Assembly (NCBI RefSeq): GCF_003350295.1
Contig: NZ_QLYY01000023.1
Location: 39,144-103,143, forward strand
Reading direction: 5' to 3'
Source of the DNA: Vibrio tetraodonis
Lineage (GTDB): Bacteria; Pseudomonadota; Gammaproteobacteria; Enterobacterales; Vibrionaceae
DNA length: 64,000 nt
Shown here: in pieces, positions 44,907 to 54,047 of the stretch
How the letters are laid out: every line of letters begins with the position of its first letter
How positions within the stretch are numbered: position 1 is the first letter of the stretch
Notes under the pieces: model-generated
Databases searched by the model: none
Seen by the model: only the letters and a program-made list of their open reading frames with translations
What the model was told of the DNA's origin: nothing
Translations under genes and position numbers: made by a program

Positions 44907-45770
44907 ATGTATATCAAACTCAGTTATCTCACCATCGCTTTACTATCGGCATTTCCATGCAGAGCTGACTCTTTCGATATCGATCGAAAACACTTGCGGA
45001 TTATGCTAGCAGGTTACTATGACACTGACGTTGATGTGAGCCAATATTGGAAGAGTGAAAAGCTTGACGGCATCAGGGCCATTTGGGATGGTGAAAATCT
45101 AAGAACTCGTAGTGGCCTTAAATTAAGTCCTCCTGGTTGGTTTACAGAGTCGCTACCCGATTATCCTGTAGAGGGAGAGTTATGGGCAGGGAGGGGACAT
45201 TTCAATGTCGTTCAAAGTACGGTCTTAGACAAAACACCCGTTGAAACGGCATGGCGAAAAATACACTTTATGTTATTTGATATGCCAGATTCACCAGCAA
45301 GCTATACGGACAGGTATGTAGGAATTATGCATTTGGTGAATTCGCTTCAAGTTGAACATATTAGATTCATAGAGAGTACGCCAATTTCTTCCGAACAAGA
45401 CCTAAGTGCATACTTCGACCAGATTAATGCGGTTGGTGGTGAGGGTGTGATGTTGAGAAAGTATAAAGAAAAGTATCAAAGTGGCAGAGGAGAACAATTG
45501 CTCAAAATGAAGCAGTATAATGACGCTGAAGCAACCATAGTTGGCTATAAAATGGGTAAGGGTAAACTAGAAGGTATGGTTGGTGCCTTGTTAGTTCAGT
45601 TGGATTCCGGTATACAGTTTTATGTTGGTAGTGGACTTAATGACCAGCTAAGGGTAGTGCCTCCAAAGCTGGGAACCACGATTACCTTCAGACATAATGG
45701 TTATACTCATAAGGGGATTCCAAAGTTCGCTCGATTTTTGAGAGAAAGGGTAGAACCTACAACTTATTAG
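44907..45770 (+). CDS. secreted ATP-dependent DNA ligase (Lig E-like)
   Basis: A 287-residue protein with a signal peptide (LTIALLSAFPCRADSF). A minimal ATP-dependent ligase follows: motif I EKLDGIRAIWDG with the adenylated Lys, motif III-like FMLFDMP, motif IV GGEGVMLRKY and motif V LLKMKQYNDAEATIVGY. The OB-fold is short, MVGALLVQLDSGIQFYVGSGL. Lig E enzymes of Neisseria, Haemophilus and Vibrio are exported and thought to act on external or incoming DNA (known). Divergent from sypA. Its 3' end overlaps the opposing DUF3080 gene by 14 bases. Confidence 0.9.
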   Translation: MYIKLSYLTIALLSAFPCRADSFDIDRKHLRIMLAGYYDTDVDVSQYWKSEKLDGIRAIWDGENLRTRSGLKLSPPGWFTESLPDYPVEGELWAGRGHFNVVQSTVLDKTPVETAWRKIHFMLFDMPDSPASYTDRYVGIMHLVNSLQVEHIRFIESTPISSEQDLSAYFDQINAVGGEGVMLRKYKEKYQSGRGEQLLKMKQYNDAEATIVGYKMGKGKLEGMVGALLVQLDSGIQFYVGSGLNDQLRVVPPKLGTTITFRHNGYTHKGIPKFARFLRERVEPTTY

Positions 45771-46782
45771 GGCCAGAACGACAGCGTTTGAAAAGCTTTT
45801 GCCAATATTCAACATGAGATAAAGTGGCCTCTCTAAAAGCTTGATGGTATTTTTTGATCGGGTATTGGTATTCTGGATGACCTATTTCTGCAAAGTTGAG
45901 GAAGGGTTCAAGATCGTAATATACGCTGTTCACCTTAGCGATATAAGGTTGAACTTCGCCAATGAAAAACTTGTTAAAAATGTTTTTTAAATACTTAAAT
46001 TGAGTTCTATCTCGGTTTTTTTCGCATTTGATTAAATGGTCATACTGTTTGAGCTGCCTTGTCACGATTGGGAGCATTTGGCTGATGTTCAGCATTGAGT
46101 AGCTGAGCTGACCAATAACGTCATACTTATCCAAAGTTTCTTGATAAGGTGTGAGAAATGTTACCTCTGCCGAATTATCAATCTGGTCCGTTTCTGAAAG
46201 GGTTTTATTTATACTTTGGACGGCTTTTAATATGATGGTGCTTTCTCTAGGCCCATCGATAGCTAGAGGCGAAGAAGATTGCAACTGATTCCTCATTGCT
46301 TCACTACTATAGAGAAGGTTAGATAGGTGCAGTGGGAGCTCTGCTGATTTTTGCTTGTGAATTTCGGTTAATTGAGATTGTAACTCTTTGGACAAGTTAG
46401 GACTTTTTATACAAGTACTGAGACCACGCACTAGTGCTATTTGGTAATCATAATTGCGAAATTGATCTTGTACCTTTCCGAGAATTGAGTTGCGCTCTGC
46501 TATTAGGGAAAACAAGCCACATTTTCTTAGCTCATAACTATCAAGTAAGCCAATACTGGTTGTCGGTATATCAATCAGTAATTTTCTTTTTGTGGGCAAT
46601 GCTATATTTTGGCTTTGGGGTAAGTTAAAGACTGGGCGATCTTGAATACTAGCAATACGAGCTATATAGGTTTCTATGGTTTGGTCCATTGTATTACCTC
46701 CAAAACCACAAGATGTGATCATGGAGGAAGTGAAGACGAGGATAAACAATCTTTTGGCTAGCAAAGCTCTATTCAGTCTCAA
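45757..46782 (-). CDS. DUF3080 lipoprotein
   Basis: A 341-residue protein with a lipobox-like SMITSCGFGG and a long helical body: TMDQTIETYIARIASI, LPTKRKLLIDIPTTSIGLLDSYELRKCGLFSLIAERNS. This is the pattern of the gammaproteobacterial DUF3080 family, whose function is unknown. The assigned start is a TTG (46782). It lies 51 bases after norM on the same strand and may be co-transcribed with it. Confidence 0.75.
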   Translation of the reverse strand: MRLNRALLAKRLFILVFTSSMITSCGFGGNTMDQTIETYIARIASIQDRPVFNLPQSQNIALPTKRKLLIDIPTTSIGLLDSYELRKCGLFSLIAERNSILGKVQDQFRNYDYQIALVRGLSTCIKSPNLSKELQSQLTEIHKQKSAELPLHLSNLLYSSEAMRNQLQSSSPLAIDGPRESTIILKAVQSINKTLSETDQIDNSAEVTFLTPYQETLDKYDVIGQLSYSMLNISQMLPIVTRQLKQYDHLIKCEKNRDRTQFKYLKNIFNKFFIGEVQPYIAKVNSVYYDLEPFLNFAEIGHPEYQYPIKKYHQAFREATLSHVEYWQKLFKRCRSGPNKL

Positions 46783-46833
46783 TTTTTGTGGTTAACCCTT
46801 TATTAGTCGTTACTTTGTAATACAGCAAATCGA

Positions 46834-48204
46834 TCATTTTTCTGCAAAACTTAACTGAACTTTGTCGGGCTGTTTGTGCATCCAGTGTAGCCTAATTCCC
46901 AGCATAAATGCGGCTGAAGATAAGCCAATGATAAAGCCAATCCAGAAGCCTTTTGCTCCCATAGGTTCCACAATCCAGTTTGTCATGCCGAGAAGATAAC
47001 CCATAGGTAGGCCCAATATCCAATAAGCAATAAAAGTGCGATTGAAGATAGCCGCCATATCCTTGTATCCACGTAATGCTCCAGCAGCGACGACTTGAAC
47101 TGCATCAGTAACTTGATAAAGTGCTGCAAACAGCAACAATTGCATTGCAATTGTGATTACAGCTCGGTTGTCGGTATAGAGTAGAGCAATGAATTCACGA
47201 CATGATACCGTCAAAAACGCGGTGACAAGAGCCAGTACGACTGATAACCCAATAGCGACATGTGAGGCTATAGTGGCGCCTTGGACATTACCTTCTCCCA
47301 AATTATGACCTACACGGATACTGGTTGCTGCACCTATGCTCATAGGCAGCATGAAGATAAGCGAGGAAAAGTTCATTGCCACTTGATGCGCCGCGACAAC
47401 GAGTGAGCCCAGTGGAGCAACAAGTATTGCTACAACCGCGAATAACGTGACCTCAAAAAAGAGCGCGGCAGCAACTGGAAATCCGAGTTTGAATAGTCGT
47501 TTTAGTGACGGTAAGTGAGGTCGATAGAAGCGATCAAATAAGCGAATGTGCGCGACTCTTTTGGATGTAATAATGTAAGCAAGTAATAGAAAAAACATTA
47601 TCCAATAAACAATCGTAGTCGCTACACCACATCCTACACCGCCTAATGCTGGAGCGCCGAATTTTCCATAAACAAATACCCAATTTAGAGGGATATTAAA
47701 GATGAGACCAATAAATCCTATCACCATTGCAGGCTGGGTTAATGACATGCCATCAGTGAAACTGCGAAGAGCTTGAAATAATAGGAATGCAGGTACGGCA
47801 AATATAACAGCATGCATGTAACCTTCGGTCTTATTCGCCATTAGTGTTTCGACATCCATCCACTCCATGATCCTTGGTGTTTGAAATAAAACCGCAATGA
47901 TAGGTATCGAAATCACGATAGCTAATATGCCTCCTTGCTGAATCTCAAAGGGGATTTTCACCTGTCGTCCAGAGCCATTAAGTTGCGCAACTACAGGAAC
48001 TAGAGCCATTAGCAGTCCCACACCGAATAAAATCGAAGGTAGCCAAATGCTTGAAGCGATTGATACGGCAGCCATATCAATCGCACTTACTCCACCAGCC
48101 ATCACAGTATCAACAAATCCCATACCTGTTTGTGCGACAGAGGCAATCAATACAGGGGTTGATAACTTAATAAGCTTAATGATTTCTTTCTTGTAGAGAT
48201 GCAC
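46834..48204 (-). CDS. norM: NorM: MATE-family Na+/drug antiporter
   Basis: A 456-residue protein with 12 hydrophobic segments. The first block, LIKLSTPVLIASVAQTGMGFVDTVMAGG, and the acidic residue-bearing ALRSFTDGMSLTQPAMVIGFIGLIFNIPLNW are those of Vibrio NorM. It exports cationic drugs and fluoroquinolones in exchange for sodium. It is likely followed by DUF3080 in the same transcript. Confidence 0.9.
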   Translation of the reverse strand: MHLYKKEIIKLIKLSTPVLIASVAQTGMGFVDTVMAGGVSAIDMAAVSIASSIWLPSILFGVGLLMALVPVVAQLNGSGRQVKIPFEIQQGGILAIVISIPIIAVLFQTPRIMEWMDVETLMANKTEGYMHAVIFAVPAFLLFQALRSFTDGMSLTQPAMVIGFIGLIFNIPLNWVFVYGKFGAPALGGVGCGVATTIVYWIMFFLLLAYIITSKRVAHIRLFDRFYRPHLPSLKRLFKLGFPVAAALFFEVTLFAVVAILVAPLGSLVVAAHQVAMNFSSLIFMLPMSIGAATSIRVGHNLGEGNVQGATIASHVAIGLSVVLALVTAFLTVSCREFIALLYTDNRAVITIAMQLLLFAALYQVTDAVQVVAAGALRGYKDMAAIFNRTFIAYWILGLPMGYLLGMTNWIVEPMGAKGFWIGFIIGLSSAAFMLGIRLHWMHKQPDKVQLSFAEK

Positions 48205-48412
48205 TTAAAACTCCTAAAATATGCGATGAAACTCTGGTTCCGTTAGATTTGAAAGTCAGCTTGCGGCGCTATGTTGGTTAACAATTTTAGGTTGGGCAGT
48301 CATAAAAATTTGAATGGAATGATAAATTATTGTTACGCTAACCACCACCAAAACATCAAAATTGCTAGTGGATTCTTATCAATGCTACAAAGCCTAGTGA
48401 GTTGGATAAAGG

Positions 48413-48616
48413 TTAAAAGATCTGTTCATCGTCGGCATCGATAGAAAGCTCAACCCTATCAAACTGTTCGTTTATCACCATGTCTAGATGAATGGTATGG
48501 CAGCATGCAGGACAGTCTTCGTAAAAGTCCTGACTTCCATTACTCGTATCTAAGCTGATACTGACGGAATGTCCACAATGAGGACAAGATACTCTTTTTT
48601 CGGTATGTTGACGCAT
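48413..48616 (-). CDS. small CPxCG-type cysteine-rich protein
   Basis: A 67-residue protein with two zinc-ribbon pairs: SCPHCGHS and DCPACCHT. An acidic tail follows. The ATG at 48616 is preceded by CCGGAGAGAATT; a longer frame adds five residues without a site. It belongs to the CPXCG small-protein family of unknown role. Confidence 0.75.
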   Translation of the reverse strand: MRQHTEKRVSCPHCGHSVSISLDTSNGSQDFYEDCPACCHTIHLDMVINEQFDRVELSIDADDEQIF

Positions 48617-48866
48617 AATTCTCTCCGGCACAACAATAATGAGAATGATGCATTTGAGTCATTCTAAACGTAAACCCGAGCTGTATTTACATCTCTAGTG
48701 TTCGATGAAAAACAAAATGCATCTACACGTTCATTACATAAAGCATAATAGGATGAATGAAGAAAGCGAGTTGAAATAAGCCTTAAACTAACACCGACCC
48801 AATAAGGGGTTGAGTCTTTTAGACTATTCGTTTTTCAAGATTTCACCATCGGTGAGAATCATGGGG

Positions 48867-49733
48867 TTAGTAAGATAGTATGCGACTTATTGATGATTCA
48901 CATTGAGCCAAATATGATCCGCCAAACTGATTGTAATGGTTTAATAGGTGATAGAGATTGTAAATATCTTTTCGTTCTTCATAACCCGAACCTAGAGAGA
49001 AAATACTTTCATAACCCAGATAAAAGTCTGGGTGAAATTTAGAAAAGAGTTCAGTCATCGCCAAATCACATTCTCTATCTCCCCAATAGCATGCTGGGTC
49101 ATAGCAAATTGGGCCAAATGGTGATGTCGCAACATTACCGCTCCAAATATCACCATGTAGAAGAGATGGTCGAGGCTGATGACCTGCCAGTCTATCTTGG
49201 ATTAGATGGGTAAACTCCCCAATGTCTACAAGTGTTATGCCTTTTTCCTTCATAAGCTGAAGCTGCCAGCCAATGCGTTGCTCAGCAAAGAATCGGCTCC
49301 ATTTCTTATCCCACTTATTGGGCTGCAAAGTAGCGCCTATGTAATTATCTTGATCAAAGCCATACTCCTTTTGCTCTCCCCATTGATGAAGGGTCGCAAG
49401 CTGTTGACCAAATCTGTAACTATTATCAGCATCATCCAAAGGCTTCGTTGGAAAATAATTGAGGATGAGAAAAGCGTGATCCTTAGATTTTCCGGTTAAT
49501 ATATGTTCAGGGATTAAAACACTCTCGCTTTGCCTCAGAGTGTGGATATTGTCTGCTTCAATTTCAAAATTTGAGTAGAAGTCTCTTTGGTTGATTTTTA
49601 CAAAATATCTCTGCTCGCCATCACTTATCATGTAGCAATTGTTTATGTCTCCGCCATGAATGGGGCTCTTTTCGACAATATTAAAAGAAAACATAAGTGT
49701 CTCGGACAATTGATCTGCAATAGCTTGCCACAT
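48867..49733 (-). CDS. fructosamine kinase family protein (YniA-like)
   Basis: About 288 residues of the fructosamine-kinase/APH-like fold: GGDINNCYMISDGEQRYFVKIN (ATP-anchoring Lys), FLILNYFPTKPL (hinge), PSLLHGDIWSGNVA (catalytic Asp and Asn) and ICYDPACYWGDRECDLAM (metal-binding DPA). Related enzymes phosphorylate glycated proteins or ribulosamines. I start at 49733 (MWQAIADQL) by analogy to E. coli YniA; an in-frame ATG at 49745 and an upstream start at 49757 are possible. Monocistronic. Confidence 0.82.
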   Translation of the reverse strand: MWQAIADQLSETLMFSFNIVEKSPIHGGDINNCYMISDGEQRYFVKINQRDFYSNFEIEADNIHTLRQSESVLIPEHILTGKSKDHAFLILNYFPTKPLDDADNSYRFGQQLATLHQWGEQKEYGFDQDNYIGATLQPNKWDKKWSRFFAEQRIGWQLQLMKEKGITLVDIGEFTHLIQDRLAGHQPRPSLLHGDIWSGNVATSPFGPICYDPACYWGDRECDLAMTELFSKFHPDFYLGYESIFSLGSGYEERKDIYNLYHLLNHYNQFGGSYLAQCESSISRILSY

Positions 49734-49757
49734 ATCTCGAACCATTATGGTTAACAT

Positions 49758-50079
49758 GATGCTGACATTGTAGGATAAGCGAACACGCTATTCTTAAGCC
49801 GATAACAAAAAATTCAACAGTTTAACCACGCTTATTCGATAAATTGACTATTGTGTGATCCCTATCATGCTATTGGCTAGCAATTCGAAAATACCCAAAA
49901 CAGTAAGCCAGAAATTTGCAAACAAATAAATACGCCTGAATCGAGGTGCTGCCTTCTCTCAGGTAACTAGTGCCTTTGGTTTTTCCAAATATGTTTACGG
50001 AGTTGGGTTGTGAAAAACCATTGATATGTCTTAGTATTAGAGAGTGAATTAGAAATACAATAATGAATGGAGAACGACA
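49758..50079. other. intergenic region upstream of DUF3802
   Basis: A 322-base AT-rich divergent gap. I see no ORF, tRNA or recognisable riboswitch. It must carry promoters for both flanking genes. Confidence 0.4.
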
Positions 50080-50424
50080 GTGGTTGTTGAAACCGATGGC
50101 TACCTTGCACTAATTGAACACCTGGCTTTTAATCTCGACATTTTCTCGTCAGAAGATGGGGACACTGGCGCAGAGAGTATCGAAGATGTGGTGACTGACA
50201 TGGTAGCTAGCAACATTATGACCATTTTTGAGCAGAATCCGGAGCTCCATTCCACGGTGCGCTTCCAGCTACTAAAAGAGGTCGATTCGGTTGTCGACGA
50301 TCTGAGCGAAGTGCTCGCTGGTGTTTGGTCAAAACCAGCCACAAATGAACAAATTACGTTTCTTGACGAGCTTATCGCCCTTCTAAAAAATTTGTTTGAT
50401 TCCGCGGTAGCAAAATACGATTGA
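50080..50424 (+). CDS. DUF3802 small acidic protein
   Basis: A 114-residue acidic helical protein starting at GTG with GGAG 9 bases upstream. Motifs YLALIEHLAFNLDIF, IEDVVTDMVASNIMTIFEQNP and EQITFLDELIALLKNLFD match the Vibrio DUF3802 family. No signal peptide or membrane segment. Function unknown. Confidence 0.75.
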   Translation: MVVETDGYLALIEHLAFNLDIFSSEDGDTGAESIEDVVTDMVASNIMTIFEQNPELHSTVRFQLLKEVDSVVDDLSEVLAGVWSKPATNEQITFLDELIALLKNLFDSAVAKYD

Positions 50425-50442
50425 GAATAGTCTGGCTTACCA

Positions 50443-50970
50443 CTAATTCAAAGCTGTGTCTGGTGTTGAATAGACTCGTCTGAAATGCCAGAACTTTGAA
50501 GCCCAATAAGGGTTGTCTAATCTGGATACAATGACGCCTTTTGATGTTGATGCATGTACAAAACGCTTTTGGCCAATGTAAACCCCGACATGGCGTACAG
50601 AGGGCGAAGTTTTGAAAAACACTAAATCTCCCACTAGTGCATTCCTATATTCTATTCGCTGTCCCACTTTAACCTGCATGTCTGTTGTTCTTGGTAAACG
50701 TATGTTCAACACGCTTGAATAGGTTTTTTGGACAAAAGCTGAACAATCTATACCATATCGGCTGTTTCCCCCAAATTGATAGGGAACACCAGCCCAATCT
50801 CTGTAAAAACTAAGCAGATTATGTTCAAGTTCACTTGTGATTGGGGAACTCAATGAACCAGAGTTGGTATCGATTAGATGCTCATTTTTTGTAGGCGATG
50901 TGCACCCTAACATGATGATCATGAATGCTATTGGTGTTAACAGCTTTATCAAACTATCCATGTTAGTCAT
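50443..50970 (-). CDS. NlpC/P60 lipoprotein peptidase
   Basis: A 175-residue protein with a lipobox (IMLGCTSP) and an NlpC/P60 catalytic domain: YGIDCSAFVQKTY (Cys), VRHVGVYIGQKRFVHAST (His and third polar residue), SRLDNPYWASKFWHFRR. It cuts cell-wall peptides (D-gamma-Glu-mDAP type). It begins just after the stop of the upstream desaturase gene, indicating co-translation. Confidence 0.85.
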   Translation of the reverse strand: MTNMDSLIKLLTPIAFMIIMLGCTSPTKNEHLIDTNSGSLSSPITSELEHNLLSFYRDWAGVPYQFGGNSRYGIDCSAFVQKTYSSVLNIRLPRTTDMQVKVGQRIEYRNALVGDLVFFKTSPSVRHVGVYIGQKRFVHASTSKGVIVSRLDNPYWASKFWHFRRVYSTPDTALN

Positions 50971-50972
50971 TC

Positions 50973-51761
50973 TTATCCGTTTCTGAATGGTTGGGTGAGC
51001 ATTTTATCAATTCTTTGCTCATTCGTTGTTTGAAACTTTGCTACGCCAATCTCCATTTTCTTATGACCTAACTCTGGTTGAGGAATGTGGGTATCAAACC
51101 ACTTGTCCCAAATAGACAAGAAAAAGCCATAATTAGAATGGGTTTCGCTTAAATTTTGCGAGTGATGTACTCGGTGCATATCGGGCGTGACAATGATTTT
51201 ACGCATTAAGAAGTCCACCTTTTTTGGTAGGCGAGCATTACTATGATTAAACATGGCGCTAGCATTGAGTGTGATTTCAAAACACACGACGGCCATGGGA
51301 GAGATGCCAAAGACGATCACTGTGAAAATCTTAATCCACATCGAAATGATTATTTCTATTGGATGAAATCGAGTACCCGTTGTCACATCAATATCTTGAT
51401 CGCTATGATGCATTCTGTGTAGCCTCCATAACCAAGGCACTTTATGAAAAACAATATGTTGGGTATAGATTACGAAATCAAGTATCAGTAGGCATAGGAT
51501 AAACTCAGCAAATGTTGGTAATTGGAGATACTGCATTAATCCCCACTGATGTGTTTGTGCGGTAACGGCGACATCAAAGGCAAGGATAGGCATAAATATG
51601 GTTAGGCATAGAGAATTAAATGACACTAGGCCAAGGTTGTTTAACCATCTAAACTTTTTACTTTGGCTTAGCGTTCTCCTAGGTTTCTTCGACTCCCATA
51701 GAGCACAGAGTATTAAAACGACAACGAATATACTCAGCCGAATAGTATCTGGGGTATCCAT
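50973..51761 (-). CDS. sterol desaturase/fatty acid hydroxylase family membrane protein
   Basis: A 262-residue integral membrane protein with about four hydrophobic segments. Histidine clusters for a di-iron centre are intact: HIVFHKVPWLWRLHRMHH, TGTRFHPIE and TPDMHRVHHSQNLSETHSNYG. It likely hydroxylates or desaturates a lipid. It is probably co-transcribed with the NlpC/P60 gene just 3' of it. Confidence 0.85.
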   Translation of the reverse strand: MDTPDTIRLSIFVVVLILCALWESKKPRRTLSQSKKFRWLNNLGLVSFNSLCLTIFMPILAFDVAVTAQTHQWGLMQYLQLPTFAEFILCLLILDFVIYTQHIVFHKVPWLWRLHRMHHSDQDIDVTTGTRFHPIEIIISMWIKIFTVIVFGISPMAVVCFEITLNASAMFNHSNARLPKKVDFLMRKIIVTPDMHRVHHSQNLSETHSNYGFFLSIWDKWFDTHIPQPELGHKKMEIGVAKFQTTNEQRIDKMLTQPFRNG

Positions 51762-51846
51762 GAATTGATTTTTCTCCGGTCGTGTATTTCCAATATCCCA
51801 CTTGCCATGTAAACTTGGCCTTCTTATTTATTATCCATCAATTCTC

Positions 51847-52581
51847 ATGAGAATCCACGCGTATCATCATTTGTATGAACAGCGTTTGTTATCTTCCACT
51901 CGGGCGTATCAAGCCAGGGGTAGCAAGGTTAAACGATGCTCATTTTGTCAAGTAGCGCATACTCTCTGTCTATGTCCCCATCAGCCTAATGTCGACACAG
52001 ATGTTGCCGTGCTTTTGCTCTTTTCAAGTAATGAAGTGTTCAAGCCAAGTAATACAGGGCGCTTAATCCTTGATACGGTAAAAGAAGGGTATGCGTATCA
52101 ATGGAGCCGTACAGAGCCACATCAGGAGCTGTTGGATCTTCTGATTAATCCTTTATACCAGCCGTTAGTGGTGTTTCCACAAGACTATGTAGAATCCAAA
52201 TATCGCATCATCAGGGATGAAGACATAGGTCAGTTAAGTGATAACAAGAGAAAGCCATTACTTATTTTTTTAGATGGAAGCTGGAGAGAGGCGAGGAGAA
52301 TGTTTAGAAAATCGCCTTACTTAGATAACCTACCAGTGCTTTCAATTTCTCCGCAGTCACTTTCACAGTATGTAATGAGGCGTAGTGACAATGAACAACA
52401 TCTTGCTACGGCGGAAGTCGCGAGTGTTGTATTAGAGCAATTGGGAGAACATTCGGCAGCTAGAACATTAGTATTGTGGTTTGATGCTTTTAAAGAGAGC
52501 TATTTGATGAGTAAAAGTCAAACAAAGTCAGATACACAAAGGCCGAATCTACAATATTACCTTAGCTATGAGAACGTATGA
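51847..52581 (+). CDS. DTW-domain tRNA-uridine aminocarboxypropyltransferase-like protein
   Basis: About 244 residues. N-terminal Cys pairs RCSFCQVAHTLCLCPH probably bind zinc, with the DTW signature as FLDGSWREARRMFRKSPYL and the downstream SDNEQHLATAEVASVVLE. Such proteins (TapT/YfiP-like) modify tRNA uridine to acp3U using SAM. I start at 51847 (MRIHAYHHLYEQR); an ATG at 51802 would add 15 atypical hydrophobic residues. No clear ribosome site distinguishes them. Confidence 0.78.
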   Translation: MRIHAYHHLYEQRLLSSTRAYQARGSKVKRCSFCQVAHTLCLCPHQPNVDTDVAVLLLFSSNEVFKPSNTGRLILDTVKEGYAYQWSRTEPHQELLDLLINPLYQPLVVFPQDYVESKYRIIRDEDIGQLSDNKRKPLLIFLDGSWREARRMFRKSPYLDNLPVLSISPQSLSQYVMRRSDNEQHLATAEVASVVLEQLGEHSAARTLVLWFDAFKESYLMSKSQTKSDTQRPNLQYYLSYENV

Positions 52582-52709
52582 TAAGAGATGTAAAGGCCTT
52601 GAAAAGTTGAAGTTAATGCACAAATAAGTACGGTATCACGGATTGTAGGCCCATTGATGTAGATAATAAGAAAATTATCGAATTTAGACTGAGTTTTAGG
52701 AGAGAGGTA

Positions 52710-53618
52710 ATGTTCTACGGTTTTGATGTTGGAGGCACAAAAATTGAGTTTGGTGCTTTTAACGATCAACTAGAGCGTGTTTCAACTGAACGCGTTGCTA
52801 CACCGACAGATGACTATCAGCTACTTATTAGTACCATTGCAGAGCTGATTGAGAAATACGATAAGAAATTTGGGTGCAAAGGCAGTATCGGACTTGGGAT
52901 CCCGGGAATGGAGTATGCCGATGACCAAACGGTGCTAACTGTTAATATTCTAGCCGCAAACGGCAAACCATTGCGTAAGGATTTGGAAGCGAGAATCGGT
53001 CGTCAAATTAAAATAGAAAATGACGCCAACTGCTTTGCTCTATCCGAAGCGTGGGACAAAAGCCTTGATAAGGAAGAATCCGTTCTCGGACTTATTCTCG
53101 GTACTGGGTTTGGTGGTGGCATAGTACATGACGGTAAAGTGTTGTCTGGCCGAAACAATGTGGCTGGAGAAGTCGGGCATACGCGACTGCCTCTTGATGC
53201 TTGGCTTTTTCTCGGAGAAAATGCACCTTTATTTGGCTGTGGATGTGGTAAAAGCGGCTGTTTAGATAACTACCTATCTGGACGCGGCTTTGAGTTACTC
53301 TATGCGCACTATTACGGTGAAGAAAAAAAAGCGCTTGATATAATCAGTGCATATCAGAGTGGGGAAAGTAAAGCAGCAGAGCATGTAGATCGCTTTCTGG
53401 AATTGTTGGCGATTTGTTTAGCTAATATTTTTACTGCTAATGATCCACATGTTGTTGTTTTAGGCGGTGGGTTATCGAATTTCGAGGTAATATACCAAGA
53501 AATGCCCAAACGCATTCCTAATTACCTGATGTCGGTTGCTAAATGTCCCAAAATTATAAAAGCTAAGCACGGTGATTCAGGTGGTGTTCGCGGTGCAGCG
53601 TTCCTAAATATCAAGTAA
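52710..53618 (+). CDS. nagK: NagK: N-acetyl-D-glucosamine kinase (ROK family)
   Basis: A 302-residue ROK-family kinase. It has the ATP-binding GFDVGGTKIEFGAF, the catalytic ENDANCFALSEAW, LGTGFGGGIVHDGKV, the substrate-binding GEVGHTRLPLD, and the zinc motif CGCGKSGCLDNYLSGRG. It phosphorylates GlcNAc from chitin or wall recycling. A strong terminator follows. Confidence 0.9.
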   Translation: MFYGFDVGGTKIEFGAFNDQLERVSTERVATPTDDYQLLISTIAELIEKYDKKFGCKGSIGLGIPGMEYADDQTVLTVNILAANGKPLRKDLEARIGRQIKIENDANCFALSEAWDKSLDKEESVLGLILGTGFGGGIVHDGKVLSGRNNVAGEVGHTRLPLDAWLFLGENAPLFGCGCGKSGCLDNYLSGRGFELLYAHYYGEEKKALDIISAYQSGESKAAEHVDRFLELLAICLANIFTANDPHVVVLGGGLSNFEVIYQEMPKRIPNYLMSVAKCPKIIKAKHGDSGGVRGAAFLNIK

Positions 53619-53620
53619 AA

Positions 53621-53646
53621 AAAGAGCTTGCTAAGGCAAGCTCTTA
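53621..53646. terminator. bidirectional terminator between nagK and DUF2960
   Basis: AGAGCTTGC (53623-53631) pairs with GCAAGCTCT (53636-53644) around TAAG, with A-run before and T residues after. Confidence 0.85.
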
Positions 53647-53655
53647 TCAGACTAT

Positions 53656-53922
53656 TTATTTGCTGTTAGAACCAATGCCTCGATTCTCTTTTTGCGCAAG
53701 AGTGATCTTCTCAAAGCCTAATTTTCTAAAATGATTGTCTCGAAAGTTACGCACTGCCTTTGTGTCTGATACGGCTTCAATTTGCTGTTCCATCTTCAGG
53801 AATTCAGAGATGTCTATCCCTTCAGCTTGAGCAACTGCTTCATGAATGTTGTGGTGTTGCTGGTAAGAAAACGTCAGTGTTTTGTTCTTACCTTTGTATG
53901 TGTATTCGATTGTGCGTGCCAT
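53656..53922 (-). CDS. DUF2960 small protein
   Basis: An 88-residue basic protein, MARTIEYTYKGKNKTLTFSY at the N-terminus and MEQQIEAVSDTKAVRNFRDNHFRKLGFEKI. This matches the vibrio-specific DUF2960 family. No signal peptide. Convergent with nagK and sharing its terminator. Confidence 0.78.
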   Translation of the reverse strand: MARTIEYTYKGKNKTLTFSYQQHHNIHEAVAQAEGIDISEFLKMEQQIEAVSDTKAVRNFRDNHFRKLGFEKITLAQKENRGIGSNSK

Positions 53923-54047
53923 AAGTATCTCGGATGGTTGTAGAGCTTAAAACTGCTCTTATTAATTTATATTTTGCACTTAAGTAAGCTAATTGTCACT
54001 TTCTCTGAACATCAGCTGAGAGATTGGTGTTCTTTTCTGATGTCTGC

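Noticed and set aside
51841..51854. Perfect palindrome ATTCTCATGAGAAT at the start of the DTW gene
   Set aside because: It resembles the syp dyad but lacks the 3-base centre and has no sigma-54 site nearby; it overlaps the chosen start codon.
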